From a virus: DNA of 64,000 nt. The stretch is from positions 62,001-126,000 of the IMG/VR virus record IMGVR_UViG_3300009183_008543. One strand, 5' to 3'. Positions 50,582-58,928 of this stretch are shown here, in pieces; the stretch's first letter is position 1; every line of letters starts with the position of its first letter. The notes under the pieces are model-generated. The model saw only the letters and a program-made list of their open reading frames with translations, ran no database searches and had not been told where the DNA came from. Position numbers and translations under genes: made by a program.

Positions 50582-52585
50582 TGCAACGCTTTTAATTTCT
50601 TTGACCAAATCTTCTTTAAGATTCAATATTTTTTTCAATTTAGCATCATCTAATTCGGCAACAGAATCAACATCTTTATATCCCAAATCGTATAACTTTG
50701 TTGCTCTAACTTTACCTACATTTGGCAACTGGCACAAATTTATAAGATGTGCTGGTACTCCATGTCTAATGCGACTTCCCAAATCCTTTAAAAATGACTC
50801 TTGACCCCATTTCCCACTCATAGAATCAAGTGCGACCAATATCTGCTGTATTCTTTCAAATTCGCTTTGCAAACTTCTTTGATATCCAGCCAAAGCTGTT
50901 ACATACGATCCATTCAACAAATTAAAATAACAAAAGGCAGATTTCTTGATTCCTTCTGTGAAAAATTTATATTCTGAGTAAAAATCTTTTTGTAGCCTCT
51001 TGTCGAACAAGCTCATTTCTTGTTTTTCTGCGTTGTTGACTATATTTGCTCTATTGGTATCAATTTTTGCCAAAGCCAAAGCAACATGCAAATCAGAGTT
51101 TTGTTTTTTTTCCTTAAATAAAAAATAAAAATTTCTACTGTAGTCAGCGATGTCAAACGGAGAGTAATAAAAAATGCTTGCTATTTTTCCAACACTAGAA
51201 ACTTCCAAATTACCATTATCATTATGAACAATTTTTCTATCGATCATTTCGACAAGCAATTCGCTGATATAGGTCTGATTAAGATTCCTTGCTTGAAAAC
51301 TAGCCAATGATCTTTCATACCACTTCTTAATGTCTGCAACATTTTCAATTGATCTGTGATGAATTTCACTAACCAAATGAAATGCGAGATTTCTTGGCTT
51401 CTCTAAGAGTTTAGAAGTAATGTTTTGTGGAGTATTCAATCTGTCACGATGTCTTTTTGCATTAGAGTTTGGCAATAAGATATAAGCATCGCCACGAGGA
51501 TCGATTCCTAATCGTCCTGATCTACCGACCATTTGAGTCACATTATAAGTTTCTACTTCATCCTTGCCACGATGAACTCCAAGTATAATCACACGCCTAG
51601 CAGGTGTATTAACTCCCCAAGCCAAAGTTGGAGTTGCAACAATAATTCTCAAGCCATCTTTTTTCTTAAATCTTCTTTCTAAATCAATTCTTTTCTCTTT
51701 GTCCAAATCTGCATTATGGAACTCTGAATCAATTGAATTGGCTTTCAATGTCCGAGTTATCAAATCACCAGTTCTTTTTGTGTGTGCAAAAACCAAAAAT
51801 TTATCATCGGGATAATCGTTTATAATATCCAAAGCTTTGTCGATCTTTGCCTTTTCTTCAATGTCATAAGAATAACAATGCTCATCATCGTAGTTTTCAT
51901 AGTGAATTCCCAAAGGCACTGGTCTATACTCAGAATTCAAAATATAAGTTTTCTTTTTATTGAGTTCACATAACCATTCTGCGATTTGACTCACATTTGG
52001 CATAGTTGCAGACAAAAGAACAATCCGACAATTTGGATTAATTTGAGTAAATTTCATCAATCCAACCTCAAGATGTTCGCCTCTTCCGGGAACTGTCAAA
52101 AGATGAGATTCGTCAATTACTAAAGTTCCTATTTCTTTCAGATAGGCACTTTTTTCAGAATTGATATTTCTTGCTCTATGGTTGAGCATTTCCGAAGTCA
52201 TGATGATTAGATTTGATTTCAACAATTCTTCTTGTCTTTTTTCGGTGATCCTATAATCACCTGTGCATATTGAAATATTCAAATCATGAAAATGATATGA
52301 CGAGTCTGTCCATTGGTCTATTTTTTCTTGAGCCAAGGCTTTTAATGGTGCAAGAAACATTCCTTTGCCACCACGCTTACGAATTTCTTGAGCCAAAAAC
52401 ATTTCGGCAATAACAGTTTTTCCAGCACTAGTTCTTGCGGAAACTAAAAAGTTAGCATCATTTTCAAAAACTTCAAAAATTCTACTTTGAACTGGATTGA
52501 AATTTTCATATTCCCATTTTGCGTATGGATATTTCGAACAAGGAACAAGATCCGTCTGATCTATTATTTGGATCAATTCGCTCAT
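50561..52585 (-). CDS. Ski2/Hel308-like superfamily 2 helicase (674 aa)
   Basis: All SF2 motifs are clear: FNPVQSRIF (Q-like), SARTSAGKT (I), VIDESHLL (II, DESH), LLSATMPN (III), VATPTLAWGVN (V) and QMVGRSGRLG (VI). A winged-helix/ratchet region follows, then a C-terminal helix-hairpin-helix (LPNVGKVRATKLYDLGYKDV) as in Hel308/Ski2. Such helicases unwind forked DNA or RNA; Hel308 is best known from archaea and eukaryotes. Start taken at the ATG MSELIQII; a GTG ten codons earlier is possible. Next to an HNH endonuclease gene. Confidence 0.9.
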   Translation of the reverse strand: MSELIQIIDQTDLVPCSKYPYAKWEYENFNPVQSRIFEVFENDANFLVSARTSAGKTVIAEMFLAQEIRKRGGKGMFLAPLKALAQEKIDQWTDSSYHFHDLNISICTGDYRITEKRQEELLKSNLIIMTSEMLNHRARNINSEKSAYLKEIGTLVIDESHLLTVPGRGEHLEVGLMKFTQINPNCRIVLLSATMPNVSQIAEWLCELNKKKTYILNSEYRPVPLGIHYENYDDEHCYSYDIEEKAKIDKALDIINDYPDDKFLVFAHTKRTGDLITRTLKANSIDSEFHNADLDKEKRIDLERRFKKKDGLRIIVATPTLAWGVNTPARRVIILGVHRGKDEVETYNVTQMVGRSGRLGIDPRGDAYILLPNSNAKRHRDRLNTPQNITSKLLEKPRNLAFHLVSEIHHRSIENVADIKKWYERSLASFQARNLNQTYISELLVEMIDRKIVHNDNGNLEVSSVGKIASIFYYSPFDIADYSRNFYFLFKEKKQNSDLHVALALAKIDTNRANIVNNAEKQEMSLFDKRLQKDFYSEYKFFTEGIKKSAFCYFNLLNGSYVTALAGYQRSLQSEFERIQQILVALDSMSGKWGQESFLKDLGSRIRHGVPAHLINLCQLPNVGKVRATKLYDLGYKDVDSVAELDDAKLKKILNLKEDLVKEIKSVASRLSAL

Positions 52586-52652
52586 AACATTATTTCTCTT
52601 AAGGTTGAATTGCACATGATAGCAAAAGCAGCTTTGTTGGGAAAGATAACAT

Positions 52653-53111
52653 TTAAAAATTGGTTTTATTTTCTTTTCTAATTTGCCAGATTTGCGAAAT
52701 GGTTTTGCCCAAAGATCCCATTTCCTCTTGGCTAAAGCTATTGCTCTTTACTTTATTACATGCCAAACAACAAAGAACAATATTATCAAGTGTGTAATCC
52801 TTATCACTATCAATGCGATCTACACCTAATGATTCAACCAACAATCCAATTTGTGAATATATTGATAAATTTAAAATTTCTGCTTCTGTGACACCACAAT
52901 AAAAACATTTTCTCACATGAGATTTTATCCATGTAAGAAATTCTTCTTGGGTGATAGCGACTTGAGGAGTTTTTTTTCTTTTTCTTTTGACGGAACAATT
53001 TGCTTGAATATTTTTATATTTCTGACAATCTTTGCATGTACGCATTTTTCCAGAACTATATCTCAATGTCAAATCATCGGTTTTACAAATAGGACAAGTC
53101 CAAATAATCAT
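52653..53111 (-). CDS. HNH endonuclease (152 aa)
   Basis: N-terminal zinc ribbon CPICKTDD ... CKDC, then the HNH core: CFYCG (metal Cys pair), LGVDRIDSDKDYTLDNIVL with the HNH-type Asp/Arg segment, and CCLACNKVKSN completing the second Cys pair. Probably a free-standing homing endonuclease, lying between the helicase and unknown genes. GGAGAT lies before the ATG but within the loop of an 18-bp inverted repeat (see the hairpin entry). Confidence 0.9.
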   Translation of the reverse strand: MIIWTCPICKTDDLTLRYSSGKMRTCKDCQKYKNIQANCSVKRKRKKTPQVAITQEEFLTWIKSHVRKCFYCGVTEAEILNLSIYSQIGLLVESLGVDRIDSDKDYTLDNIVLCCLACNKVKSNSFSQEEMGSLGKTISQIWQIRKENKTNF

Positions 53112-53149
53112 TTATCTCCATCGTCTGGATATGATTATTTAGACTTGTC
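53093..53149 (-). promoter_or_regulatory. 18-bp hairpin over the start of the second HNH gene
   Basis: In the minus-strand transcript GACAAGTCTAAATAATCA (53149-53132) pairs with TGATTATTTGGACTTGTC (53110-53093); the only non-Watson-Crick pair is a U-G. The 21-base loop contains the ribosome binding site GGAGA, and the start codon sits at the top of the stem. This would hinder initiation, as for the HNH gene at 36 kb. Confidence 0.85.
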
Positions 53150-53163
53150 TGCTATTAAATTTA

Positions 53164-53418
53164 TTAGCGGTGAATATCAAATCTTTTTTGATATTCACGA
53201 TTTACAGCTTCATGCATAGTGTCAACCATGCCATAAAAATCAAAGCATCCAGATGCTCCACCAAGCCATCTGTCGAGATCTTTGTTGTTTCCAACAAAAT
53301 TCAAGACTTCTGGAATGTCGCCTTGATACCTAAAATGAAGTCTACTATGAAGCACTTTTAGATTCTCATCAGAAAGCCTATAAAAGTATTCTTTTAAAAA
53401 ATGATCGATATTTTTCAT
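53164..53418 (-). CDS. hypothetical protein (84 aa)
   Basis: Unrecognised. Two helices (MKNIDHFLKEYFYRLSDENL and LNFVGNNKDLDRWLGG) and a basic end (NREYQKRFDIHR). The last codons form part of a hairpin. Followed by the HNH gene. Confidence 0.6.
   Translation of the reverse strand: MKNIDHFLKEYFYRLSDENLKVLHSRLHFRYQGDIPEVLNFVGNNKDLDRWLGGASGCFDFYGMVDTMHEAVNREYQKRFDIHR
53170..53198. repeat. 12-bp inverted repeat at gene end
   Basis: GTGAATATCAAA (53170-53181) and TTTGATATTCAC (53187-53198) pair around five bases, within the last codons of the 84-residue gene. There is no run of T beyond the stem on the minus strand, so it could be a weak terminator or an mRNA 3'-end stabiliser just ahead of the HNH gene. 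Confidence 0.7.
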
Positions 53419-53432
53419 ACTATACCTCAGAT

Positions 53433-53771
53433 ATGGAAAAGATTTTTAACCAAAAAAAGTTTGAAGAACTACTAGTCTCCAAATGGGCTGAGTTCTTAGA
53501 TGCTCCAAAATTATTGAAAACAATCAATGATTTAGTCCAAGAACATAAAAATAATTTCGACATTGTTCCCAATACATCATATAAACAAAAAGGAACACAA
53601 ATAATGATATCCAGATTCCAACTTACAAATAATGGATTCATTATATGGGTAGACTTTTTGGTTCCACTCGCAGAAAACAAAGTTGCCGTAGGAACTACCG
53701 AGTTGTTCCTACTATCTACAGGAATTCTAAGTCATTCCAAAACTTTAGGCAATATATACGATTGTATTTAA
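53433..53771 (+). CDS. hypothetical protein (112 aa)
   Basis: A plausible plus-strand gene: a helical N-half (FNQKKFEELLVSKWAEFLD) and a strand-rich C-half (GTQIMISRFQLTNNGFIIWV). No clear ribosome binding site. The opposite strand carries a weaker frame rejected for poor composition. Convergent with the next minus-strand gene, overlapping by 4 bases. Confidence 0.55.
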   Translation: MEKIFNQKKFEELLVSKWAEFLDAPKLLKTINDLVQEHKNNFDIVPNTSYKQKGTQIMISRFQLTNNGFIIWVDFLVPLAENKVAVGTTELFLLSTGILSHSKTLGNIYDCI

Positions 53772-54067
53772 ACTACATCCAATCTTCTTACATGGTCTCC
53801 ATCTTGATTGATAAAGCTGTCTTCTAGTATTAAAGATTTTTTATCATCTGCAAAACGAAGCCCTAAATTGAATGCATCAATACATGCTGTTCGATCATTT
53901 TGTGATGCCATAACCCAACAATAGTCATTTTTCTTTATAAATTTTCCTCTTTGGTTTTCTTGTGTTATTCCTATTTCTAATGTAACATTGTCCGGCAAAA
54001 GTAATTCAATTTTCCCATGCCTCATAAGATGCTCTACAATCATAGATTGTATTTTATTTTGGCTCAT
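53768..54067 (-). CDS. hypothetical protein (99 aa)
   Basis: Mixed alpha/beta small protein of unknown family (IELLLPDNVTLEIGITQ, DYCWVMASQNDRTACIDAF), ending DGDHVRRLDVV. Its ending resembles the DGDYTHRFYDG in the neighbour upstream, so the two may be diverged paralogues. Confidence 0.65.
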   Translation of the reverse strand: MSQNKIQSMIVEHLMRHGKIELLLPDNVTLEIGITQENQRGKFIKKNDYCWVMASQNDRTACIDAFNLGLRFADDKKSLILEDSFINQDGDHVRRLDVV

Positions 54068-54087
54068 GATTACACCTCGTAAAATTT

Positions 54088-54558
54088 TTAAATGAAAAAA
54101 ACTTTGCTAGGAGGAATATAAAAGTATTTGAACCCATCATAGAAACGATGTGTATAGTCACCATCTTTACGAATTGGAGATTCAATCACCCTCTCCTCCT
54201 TGTTCAAACAAACTGTCCAACAATATATCTTTTTTTGTTGTTTATAGGTTTCTATGAGAAACAATTCATCATTTCCTAAAAACAACTTTGCAATCTTACA
54301 ATTAACAGAAATCGGCAAAAAGGTGCTATAGTCACCATAAAGCTGTAAAACATCCATATAATAATGTTCATAATCACATCTTTGGTAGTGAGCTACTACA
54401 GAATATCCATCAACGACATATTTTCTACTTTTAAAAATAAGTAGATCTTCTTCGTAAGCTTCTGAATTTTTAATGGGATAATTGTATGGAATCAAAATCT
54501 TTGAGAGATTTTTTAATTCTTGAATCGAACTTTTTATCTTTGTGATGTTGTCCGACAT
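54088..54558 (-). CDS. hypothetical protein (156 aa)
   Basis: Beta-rich, Tyr-rich protein (KYVVDGYSVVAHYQRCDYEH, YYMDVLQLYGDYSTFLPISV) of unknown family, ending FKYFYIPPSKVFFI. It shares the phrase K-D-G-D-Y-x-x-R with the preceding gene product. Confidence 0.65.
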   Translation of the reverse strand: MSDNITKIKSSIQELKNLSKILIPYNYPIKNSEAYEEDLLIFKSRKYVVDGYSVVAHYQRCDYEHYYMDVLQLYGDYSTFLPISVNCKIAKLFLGNDELFLIETYKQQKKIYCWTVCLNKEERVIESPIRKDGDYTHRFYDGFKYFYIPPSKVFFI

Positions 54559-54586
54559 ATATTCACCTTCTATGAAGGTATATATC

Positions 54587-55582
54587 CTAATCCAAGAACT
54601 TATCTTCTATAAATTTATTATTCAATAATGAATTTGAATCTTTTTCGAATTGAAAAACATCATGCTGTTGATGAAATTTGAAATCATTGCCAAACACTCC
54701 ATCAATCTCACATAATATATTCTGCTTCATACGCATAAAAAGCCATTCTTTTACCTCTTTTAGACCAGACGATAAGTTAGAATCATCATCAAATCTAAGC
54801 AATTCCATGACTTTATTGAAATCTAACCAAGCATAGCCAGTCATTTGGTTATTTTTTTCATAATTTTTCAATAATGGTAATTTGGAAGTAATATTTACAA
54901 AATGAAGAAGAAATAAAATGTAATTTTTTGCATCAAAATAATTTAAACAAGCAGATGCATCCATTATTCTAAATTCAATAGTCTGTCTTTTATTGTTTAC
55001 GAAATGATATGTATTAATCGAATAATATTTATGCATCCCAATTGAATTTATAAGTTTATTAGAACTAATAAGTGGGTGTTCAACTTCATCAACAATGTCG
55101 GAAAAAGACAATAACTGGCAATATCTATTTCTTTTTCTTTTAATTGGAACCATGTTTGCGAACACATATTCGCATTTAATCCACCAACTAATTACAGAAG
55201 CAACTTGATCAACAGAAAGATCGTGAACATCAACATGAACATGAAACGAACATCTTTCATCTGCTTTTATATTGCTGTCATTGCTAAAAGCATTGACAAC
55301 AGTAGATACTTTTCTCACTCCATCAATTCCCTTTAAAACTGGTGTGCATACTTCGATACCACAACTACTATCTGGCTTTAAAATCCAAGAATCATTATTG
55401 TGATTATTTCCCCACTTTTGAATAAACACCTTATCTTTGGCAACTTTTTGAACCAGCCAAGAAACATAAAAAATTCCTTTTGGCAAATTTCCCAATTCAT
55501 AATCAAATGGACGACTTCTGCCATCGAAGGCATTAATTTCTAACTCAACTCCAAAACGCCTTTTATTATTACAATTATTCAT
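54587..55582 (-). CDS. amidoligase family protein (331 aa)
   Basis: The ATP-grasp-unrelated amidoligase (glutamine-synthetase-fold) pattern is visible: RRFGVELEINAF (catalytic Glu pair), DSWILKPDSSCGIEVCTPVLKG, CSFHVHVDVHDLS and a late TIEFRIMDAS (E-x-R). These enzymes join carboxyl and amine groups, and phage copies have been proposed to modify peptides or host cell-wall components. AGGTG precedes the ATG at 55582. No partner protease or peptidase is visible beside it. Confidence 0.8.
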   Translation of the reverse strand: MNNCNNKRRFGVELEINAFDGRSRPFDYELGNLPKGIFYVSWLVQKVAKDKVFIQKWGNNHNNDSWILKPDSSCGIEVCTPVLKGIDGVRKVSTVVNAFSNDSNIKADERCSFHVHVDVHDLSVDQVASVISWWIKCEYVFANMVPIKRKRNRYCQLLSFSDIVDEVEHPLISSNKLINSIGMHKYYSINTYHFVNNKRQTIEFRIMDASACLNYFDAKNYILFLLHFVNITSKLPLLKNYEKNNQMTGYAWLDFNKVMELLRFDDDSNLSSGLKEVKEWLFMRMKQNILCEIDGVFGNDFKFHQQHDVFQFEKDSNSLLNNKFIEDKFLD

Positions 55583-55649
55583 GTTCACCTCATTGCCAAG
55601 TCAACGACATCTCTTTTATAATACAGTAACACCAAATCAAGGAGTTTCT

Positions 55650-56132
55650 ATGAATTATTTGATGATTGAATTGAAGGACAAAAGAAAATTTATTACAAAT
55701 AAAAAAAATTTGAGTAATTTAATCGAATTTTCCAAGACATTTAACGCAGATCTTTCAATAATAAGCACTGAGAGTAAAAATTCTCTATCACTAGAACAAT
55801 TGGCAAATGAAATTTGCGACACAAATCGCAAACAAGAAGAATTTGAATATAAAACAATTGAAACTTTGAACAAAAAAGAAACAAACCAAAGTAATTTAAT
55901 ATTTTCACATATAATAAAAACACTTCAAAGCAAAAAAGAAATAGATACAAATAAACTAATTGCAAAATTCAAAAAAAAAGGAATAGATGAAAAAAACATC
56001 TATTCCCAAATAACAAAAGCAAAAAACTACATCAAAAATATAGGAAAAACTTTAAAGAGGCTTGGAAAAACCAAATATAAAATTGATTATTCTTCTATCT
56101 CTGAATCAATTTCATCATCTATTCCTTCTTGA
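55650..56132 (+). CDS. hypothetical Lys-rich protein (160 aa)
   Basis: The ATG at 55650 follows AAGGAG; an earlier in-frame ATG has no site. Begins MNYLMIELKDKRKF. It is strongly helical and Lys/Asn/Glu-rich (NKLIAKFKKKGIDEKNIYSQ). No family. The 3' end overlaps the convergent recA by 46 bases. Confidence 0.65.
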   Translation: MNYLMIELKDKRKFITNKKNLSNLIEFSKTFNADLSIISTESKNSLSLEQLANEICDTNRKQEEFEYKTIETLNKKETNQSNLIFSHIIKTLQSKKEIDTNKLIAKFKKKGIDEKNIYSQITKAKNYIKNIGKTLKRLGKTKYKIDYSSISESISSSIPS

Positions 56133-57295
56133 TTGGTTATGTCTGTTTCTATGACATCACCACCAATCTGGAATTCCATAGCTGCTTTAAATGGCTCCAA
56201 ATAATCAATTATATCTTGTTCAGATGCTGCATCAATAATCGATGGGCATTTGAGCAAGATTTCAAGAGGAATTTCATTCTTGTCTAAGGAGGCTTTGAAT
56301 TTAATTTCCTCACCATTGCTATAAGGCTCTGCAACGATGAAATTTCCAGCACTCTTGGCAATAATCCTATTTGCATCAAGCAAACAAGATAATAAGCCAC
56401 TAACAGGATTTATTCCGTGTTCAAAAAGCAATTGAATGTTTTCTGTTGAAATAAATGGTGTATGAGTCTTATTTTTAACATTTTTAACACGAATGTTAAT
56501 GCCAAGAATCTTGGTTTTTTTTGCACTAATTTTATATTCTATCTTCTTCATTGTCGATGTTTCTAATCGACACGAAGCATAAAACGGTAAAGCATTACCA
56601 CCACCAGCAGTTGTGGTTGGATTTCCATAAAGAACACCAATTTTTGAACGAGTCTGATTCAAAATGACAACAGTAGCATCATTCTTTTCCATAACTGTGT
56701 TCAATTTTCGGAATTCTCTAGAACAAATCTTAGCTCTTTCTCCGGGTTGCTCATGCCCACCAACAATGCGTTTGAAATCAGCTTTCGAAGCGTTCTCTGG
56801 AAGATTAACCTCTCTAAGCTCTCTAGCCGATGGACTTACGCCAATGGAGTCATAAACAATAGCAATCGGACATTCTTTTCTTTTTGATCGAACAAATTCA
56901 ATAGATTTATACATCTTCAAAAAGACATCTTCCAATGCTTGTGGAGTATGTCTGACGATTTTATTCAAATCGCAATGTGATGCTCGTTGAATAAATTCTT
57001 TATTAGCAGAATTCTCACAATCTTCCAAAATAGCAATTCCACCAGAACGCTGGCAACCGAACAAAACATTTGTTCCAATCAAAGATTTTGAACTAGATGA
57101 AGGACCATAAATTTCCGTAAGCTTACCGCCCGGAACTCCACCGCCCATAAACTTTCCACTACAAATATAATTGATTGCCAAATTTCCACTATCTACAAAA
57201 TATTTAACGCTATCAATTTCAGCCACAATATCGCCACCAGTTTCATTTGCTAAATCTTGGAAGAAATTATCTTCATCGACTTTTTTACGAGCCAT
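56087..57295 (-). CDS. recA: RecA/UvsX-like recombinase (402 aa)
   Basis: Strand-exchange ATPase of phage recombination and replication. The core has KLTEIYGPSSSSKS (Walker A 64-71), AILEDCENSANKEFI (catalytic Glu equivalent), IAIVYDSIGV (Walker B), VVILNQTRSKIGV (loop/switch) and GGGNALPFYASCRLE. An N-terminal segment (VDEDNFFQDLANET) precedes it and the C-terminus is acidic (EGIDDEIDSEIEE). AAGGAG precedes the ATG at 57295, so an in-frame upstream Met is rejected. Downstream of the SSB gene, with a hairpin between. Confidence 0.95.
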   Translation of the reverse strand: MARKKVDEDNFFQDLANETGGDIVAEIDSVKYFVDSGNLAINYICSGKFMGGGVPGGKLTEIYGPSSSSKSLIGTNVLFGCQRSGGIAILEDCENSANKEFIQRASHCDLNKIVRHTPQALEDVFLKMYKSIEFVRSKRKECPIAIVYDSIGVSPSARELREVNLPENASKADFKRIVGGHEQPGERAKICSREFRKLNTVMEKNDATVVILNQTRSKIGVLYGNPTTTAGGGNALPFYASCRLETSTMKKIEYKISAKKTKILGINIRVKNVKNKTHTPFISTENIQLLFEHGINPVSGLLSCLLDANRIIAKSAGNFIVAEPYSNGEEIKFKASLDKNEIPLEILLKCPSIIDAASEQDIIDYLEPFKAAMEFQIGGDVIETDITNQEGIDDEIDSEIEE

Positions 57296-57329
57296 AGTAT
57301 CTCCTTTGTATATTATTTGAATATGATAA

Positions 57330-57361
57330 AGCGTGAACACACCCATAGATGCGTTCACGCT
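57330..57361 (-). terminator. hairpin between SSB and recA genes
   Basis: In the minus-strand transcript AGCGTGAAC (57361-57353) and GTTCACGCT (57338-57330) form a 9-bp stem with a 14-base loop, followed by a short TTTAT. It could attenuate readthrough from the highly expressed SSB gene into recA. Confidence 0.55.
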
Positions 57362-57373
57362 AAAAGTGATTGT

Positions 57374-58378
57374 TTAGATTCCGTCAAGTTGCTTCAAGAA
57401 ATCATCATCAGCAAGAGATTCATCTTCGCTAATAACACTCTTTGAAACCTTCTTGGATACAAGAACTTCTTCTCTGATGACATCAGAGCCAGTTATTACA
57501 GATTCTGCAGATTTTGCAGCAGCTTGAACTGGTGATTTGCTATAAAACTCATCGAGTTCTCCAGCTGAGTCACCTTCAACAACCATACCTGTATGAACAC
57601 GAAGACCATGTTTGATTTCTTCGGAAGTCTTCAGTTTTCTCAACGCAGACAAATCGTTAAGATTGCTGAACCAATTTTCCAATTCTTCTGGTGTTCCAGC
57701 AATAGACGCTTCCTCAAACTTTGAAAAATCATAGTTTGGATACTCTCTATTCCCACTTTTAACAACCTTCTTTACAAGCCTAAAATCACGACCAGTTGTT
57801 GGATGTGTGATATCGCCTAGTTCTTTTTCTCCAGCAGCCTCATCACCAGAAATTGCTCTCATAATCTTGCTATGAACTTGCTTGCCACAAGAATAAATCT
57901 TAGGTCCAACATTAGCTGCTGTAGCTTTATTCTTCGGATCAACCTCTGAACGCACAATTACATTGTAATAATAGCGTTCTATAGGCTTGAGTTCTCGTGC
58001 TTTGTTCTGAAGATTTTCCTGTTCTTTTCCAGAAAGACCTTCGGACTTCTGCCACAAGTCAGAATAGTACTTGCAAATAATACATTCGCCACGCCAAGCT
58101 TCTGCACCTTTGTCGTTTGGTGAAAGCTCTCTAGGGCAATGATAGGTTTTCTTTTGATTGGTCGTAGGATTTGTCAGCGTGTGAATTCTGGTCGCACAGT
58201 AGAGTCGATGACCTTTTTTCTTTGGAAGAAATCGCATCATTACGAATCCATCCCTATCTGGCATCTTAACAAACTTTTGAAGGTACTCGTTGTCAAGACC
58301 TCCACCGTTTTCTGAGCTAACTCGTTTAGCTTCTGCTTTAATTTCGTTAATGTCTAGTGGTTCGTAGTCAATTCCCAT
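57374..58378 (-). CDS. gp32-like single-strand DNA-binding protein (334 aa)
   Basis: The layout of T4 gp32: a basic N-terminus, an OB-fold core (GFVMMRFLPKKKGHRLY), a zinc-type element THCPRE-like YHCPRELS ... CIICKYY, YYYNVIVRSEVDPKN and a strongly acidic C-terminus (SLADDDFLKQLDGI) used to bind replication partners. At 334 residues it is near gp32 (301). It coats single-stranded DNA during replication and recombination and probably works with the adjacent recombinase. Confidence 0.85.
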   Translation of the reverse strand: MGIDYEPLDINEIKAEAKRVSSENGGGLDNEYLQKFVKMPDRDGFVMMRFLPKKKGHRLYCATRIHTLTNPTTNQKKTYHCPRELSPNDKGAEAWRGECIICKYYSDLWQKSEGLSGKEQENLQNKARELKPIERYYYNVIVRSEVDPKNKATAANVGPKIYSCGKQVHSKIMRAISGDEAAGEKELGDITHPTTGRDFRLVKKVVKSGNREYPNYDFSKFEEASIAGTPEELENWFSNLNDLSALRKLKTSEEIKHGLRVHTGMVVEGDSAGELDEFYSKSPVQAAAKSAESVITGSDVIREEVLVSKKVSKSVISEDESLADDDFLKQLDGI

Positions 58379-58410
58379 AGTTCGCCTCGTAGTTAAAAGT
58401 TAAGTAGTTT

Positions 58411-58433
58411 AGACAACGAACAACTCGTTGTCT
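58411..58433 (-). promoter_or_regulatory. 9-bp hairpin upstream of SSB gene
   Basis: AGACAACGA and TCGTTGTCT pair around ACAAC in the 129-base space between the coiled-coil gene and the SSB gene (start 58378). On the transcript it is followed by AAACTACTT and no run of U, so it may be a leader structure for translational autocontrol (as in gp32) or a weak terminator. Confidence 0.5.
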
Positions 58434-58507
58434 GACTTCGTTTATTAGTATCATTATCTAGAATTCATTGCAAGATTAATTTATAAAAAAAACTATTCTT
58501 TTAAAAA

Positions 58508-58927
58508 TTAAATATTGATGGGTGAATCTGGATTCTGCAATTTCTCTTCCGACTCAACAACTTCCTTGTGCATTGCTGCGAGTTTATCTTGCAAGTTTCC
58601 ATGTCCTTTGGATTCCAAATCTCCATTGAGATCATCTCTGCTTTGTCGTTCTTTTGAAAATTCTTCCTCTAATGCTTTCAATATTTGTTGATTTTTCAAA
58701 AGCTGCTCTTTGATTTTTGCGTCTCTATCTTCCATGGATTCATCTTTCTTTTTCATGTTGATAATGGGATTTTGTTTTGGCTGAACTAATTTTTCGAGCA
58801 TATATTTCTTGGATTCTTCTTTACGCTCTTTGCGTACAGCCTCACGCCTTAGTAAAACTTTTACTTTAGACTTCTTTTCTCGCTCTTTACGCTTTTTTGC
58901 AATCTTTTCTTCTTTCTTCATGATCAT
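58508..58927 (-). CDS. Lys/Glu-rich coiled-coil protein (139 aa)
   Basis: Almost entirely charged: residues 1-40 are Lys/Arg/Glu (KEEKIAKKRKEREKKSKVKV), residues 60-130 are heptad-rich (ILKALEEEFSKERQSR). No motif. Possibly a scaffold or nucleic-acid-associated protein. Ends shortly before the SSB gene. Confidence 0.7.
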   Translation of the reverse strand: MIMKKEEKIAKKRKEREKKSKVKVLLRREAVRKERKEESKKYMLEKLVQPKQNPIINMKKKDESMEDRDAKIKEQLLKNQQILKALEEEFSKERQSRDDLNGDLESKGHGNLQDKLAAMHKEVVESEEKLQNPDSPINI

Positions 58928-58928
58928 C

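Noticed and set aside
53420-53680. Minus-strand frame of 86 codons
   Set aside because: Cys/Ser/Phe-rich shadow composition; the overlapping plus-strand frame reads as a normal protein.
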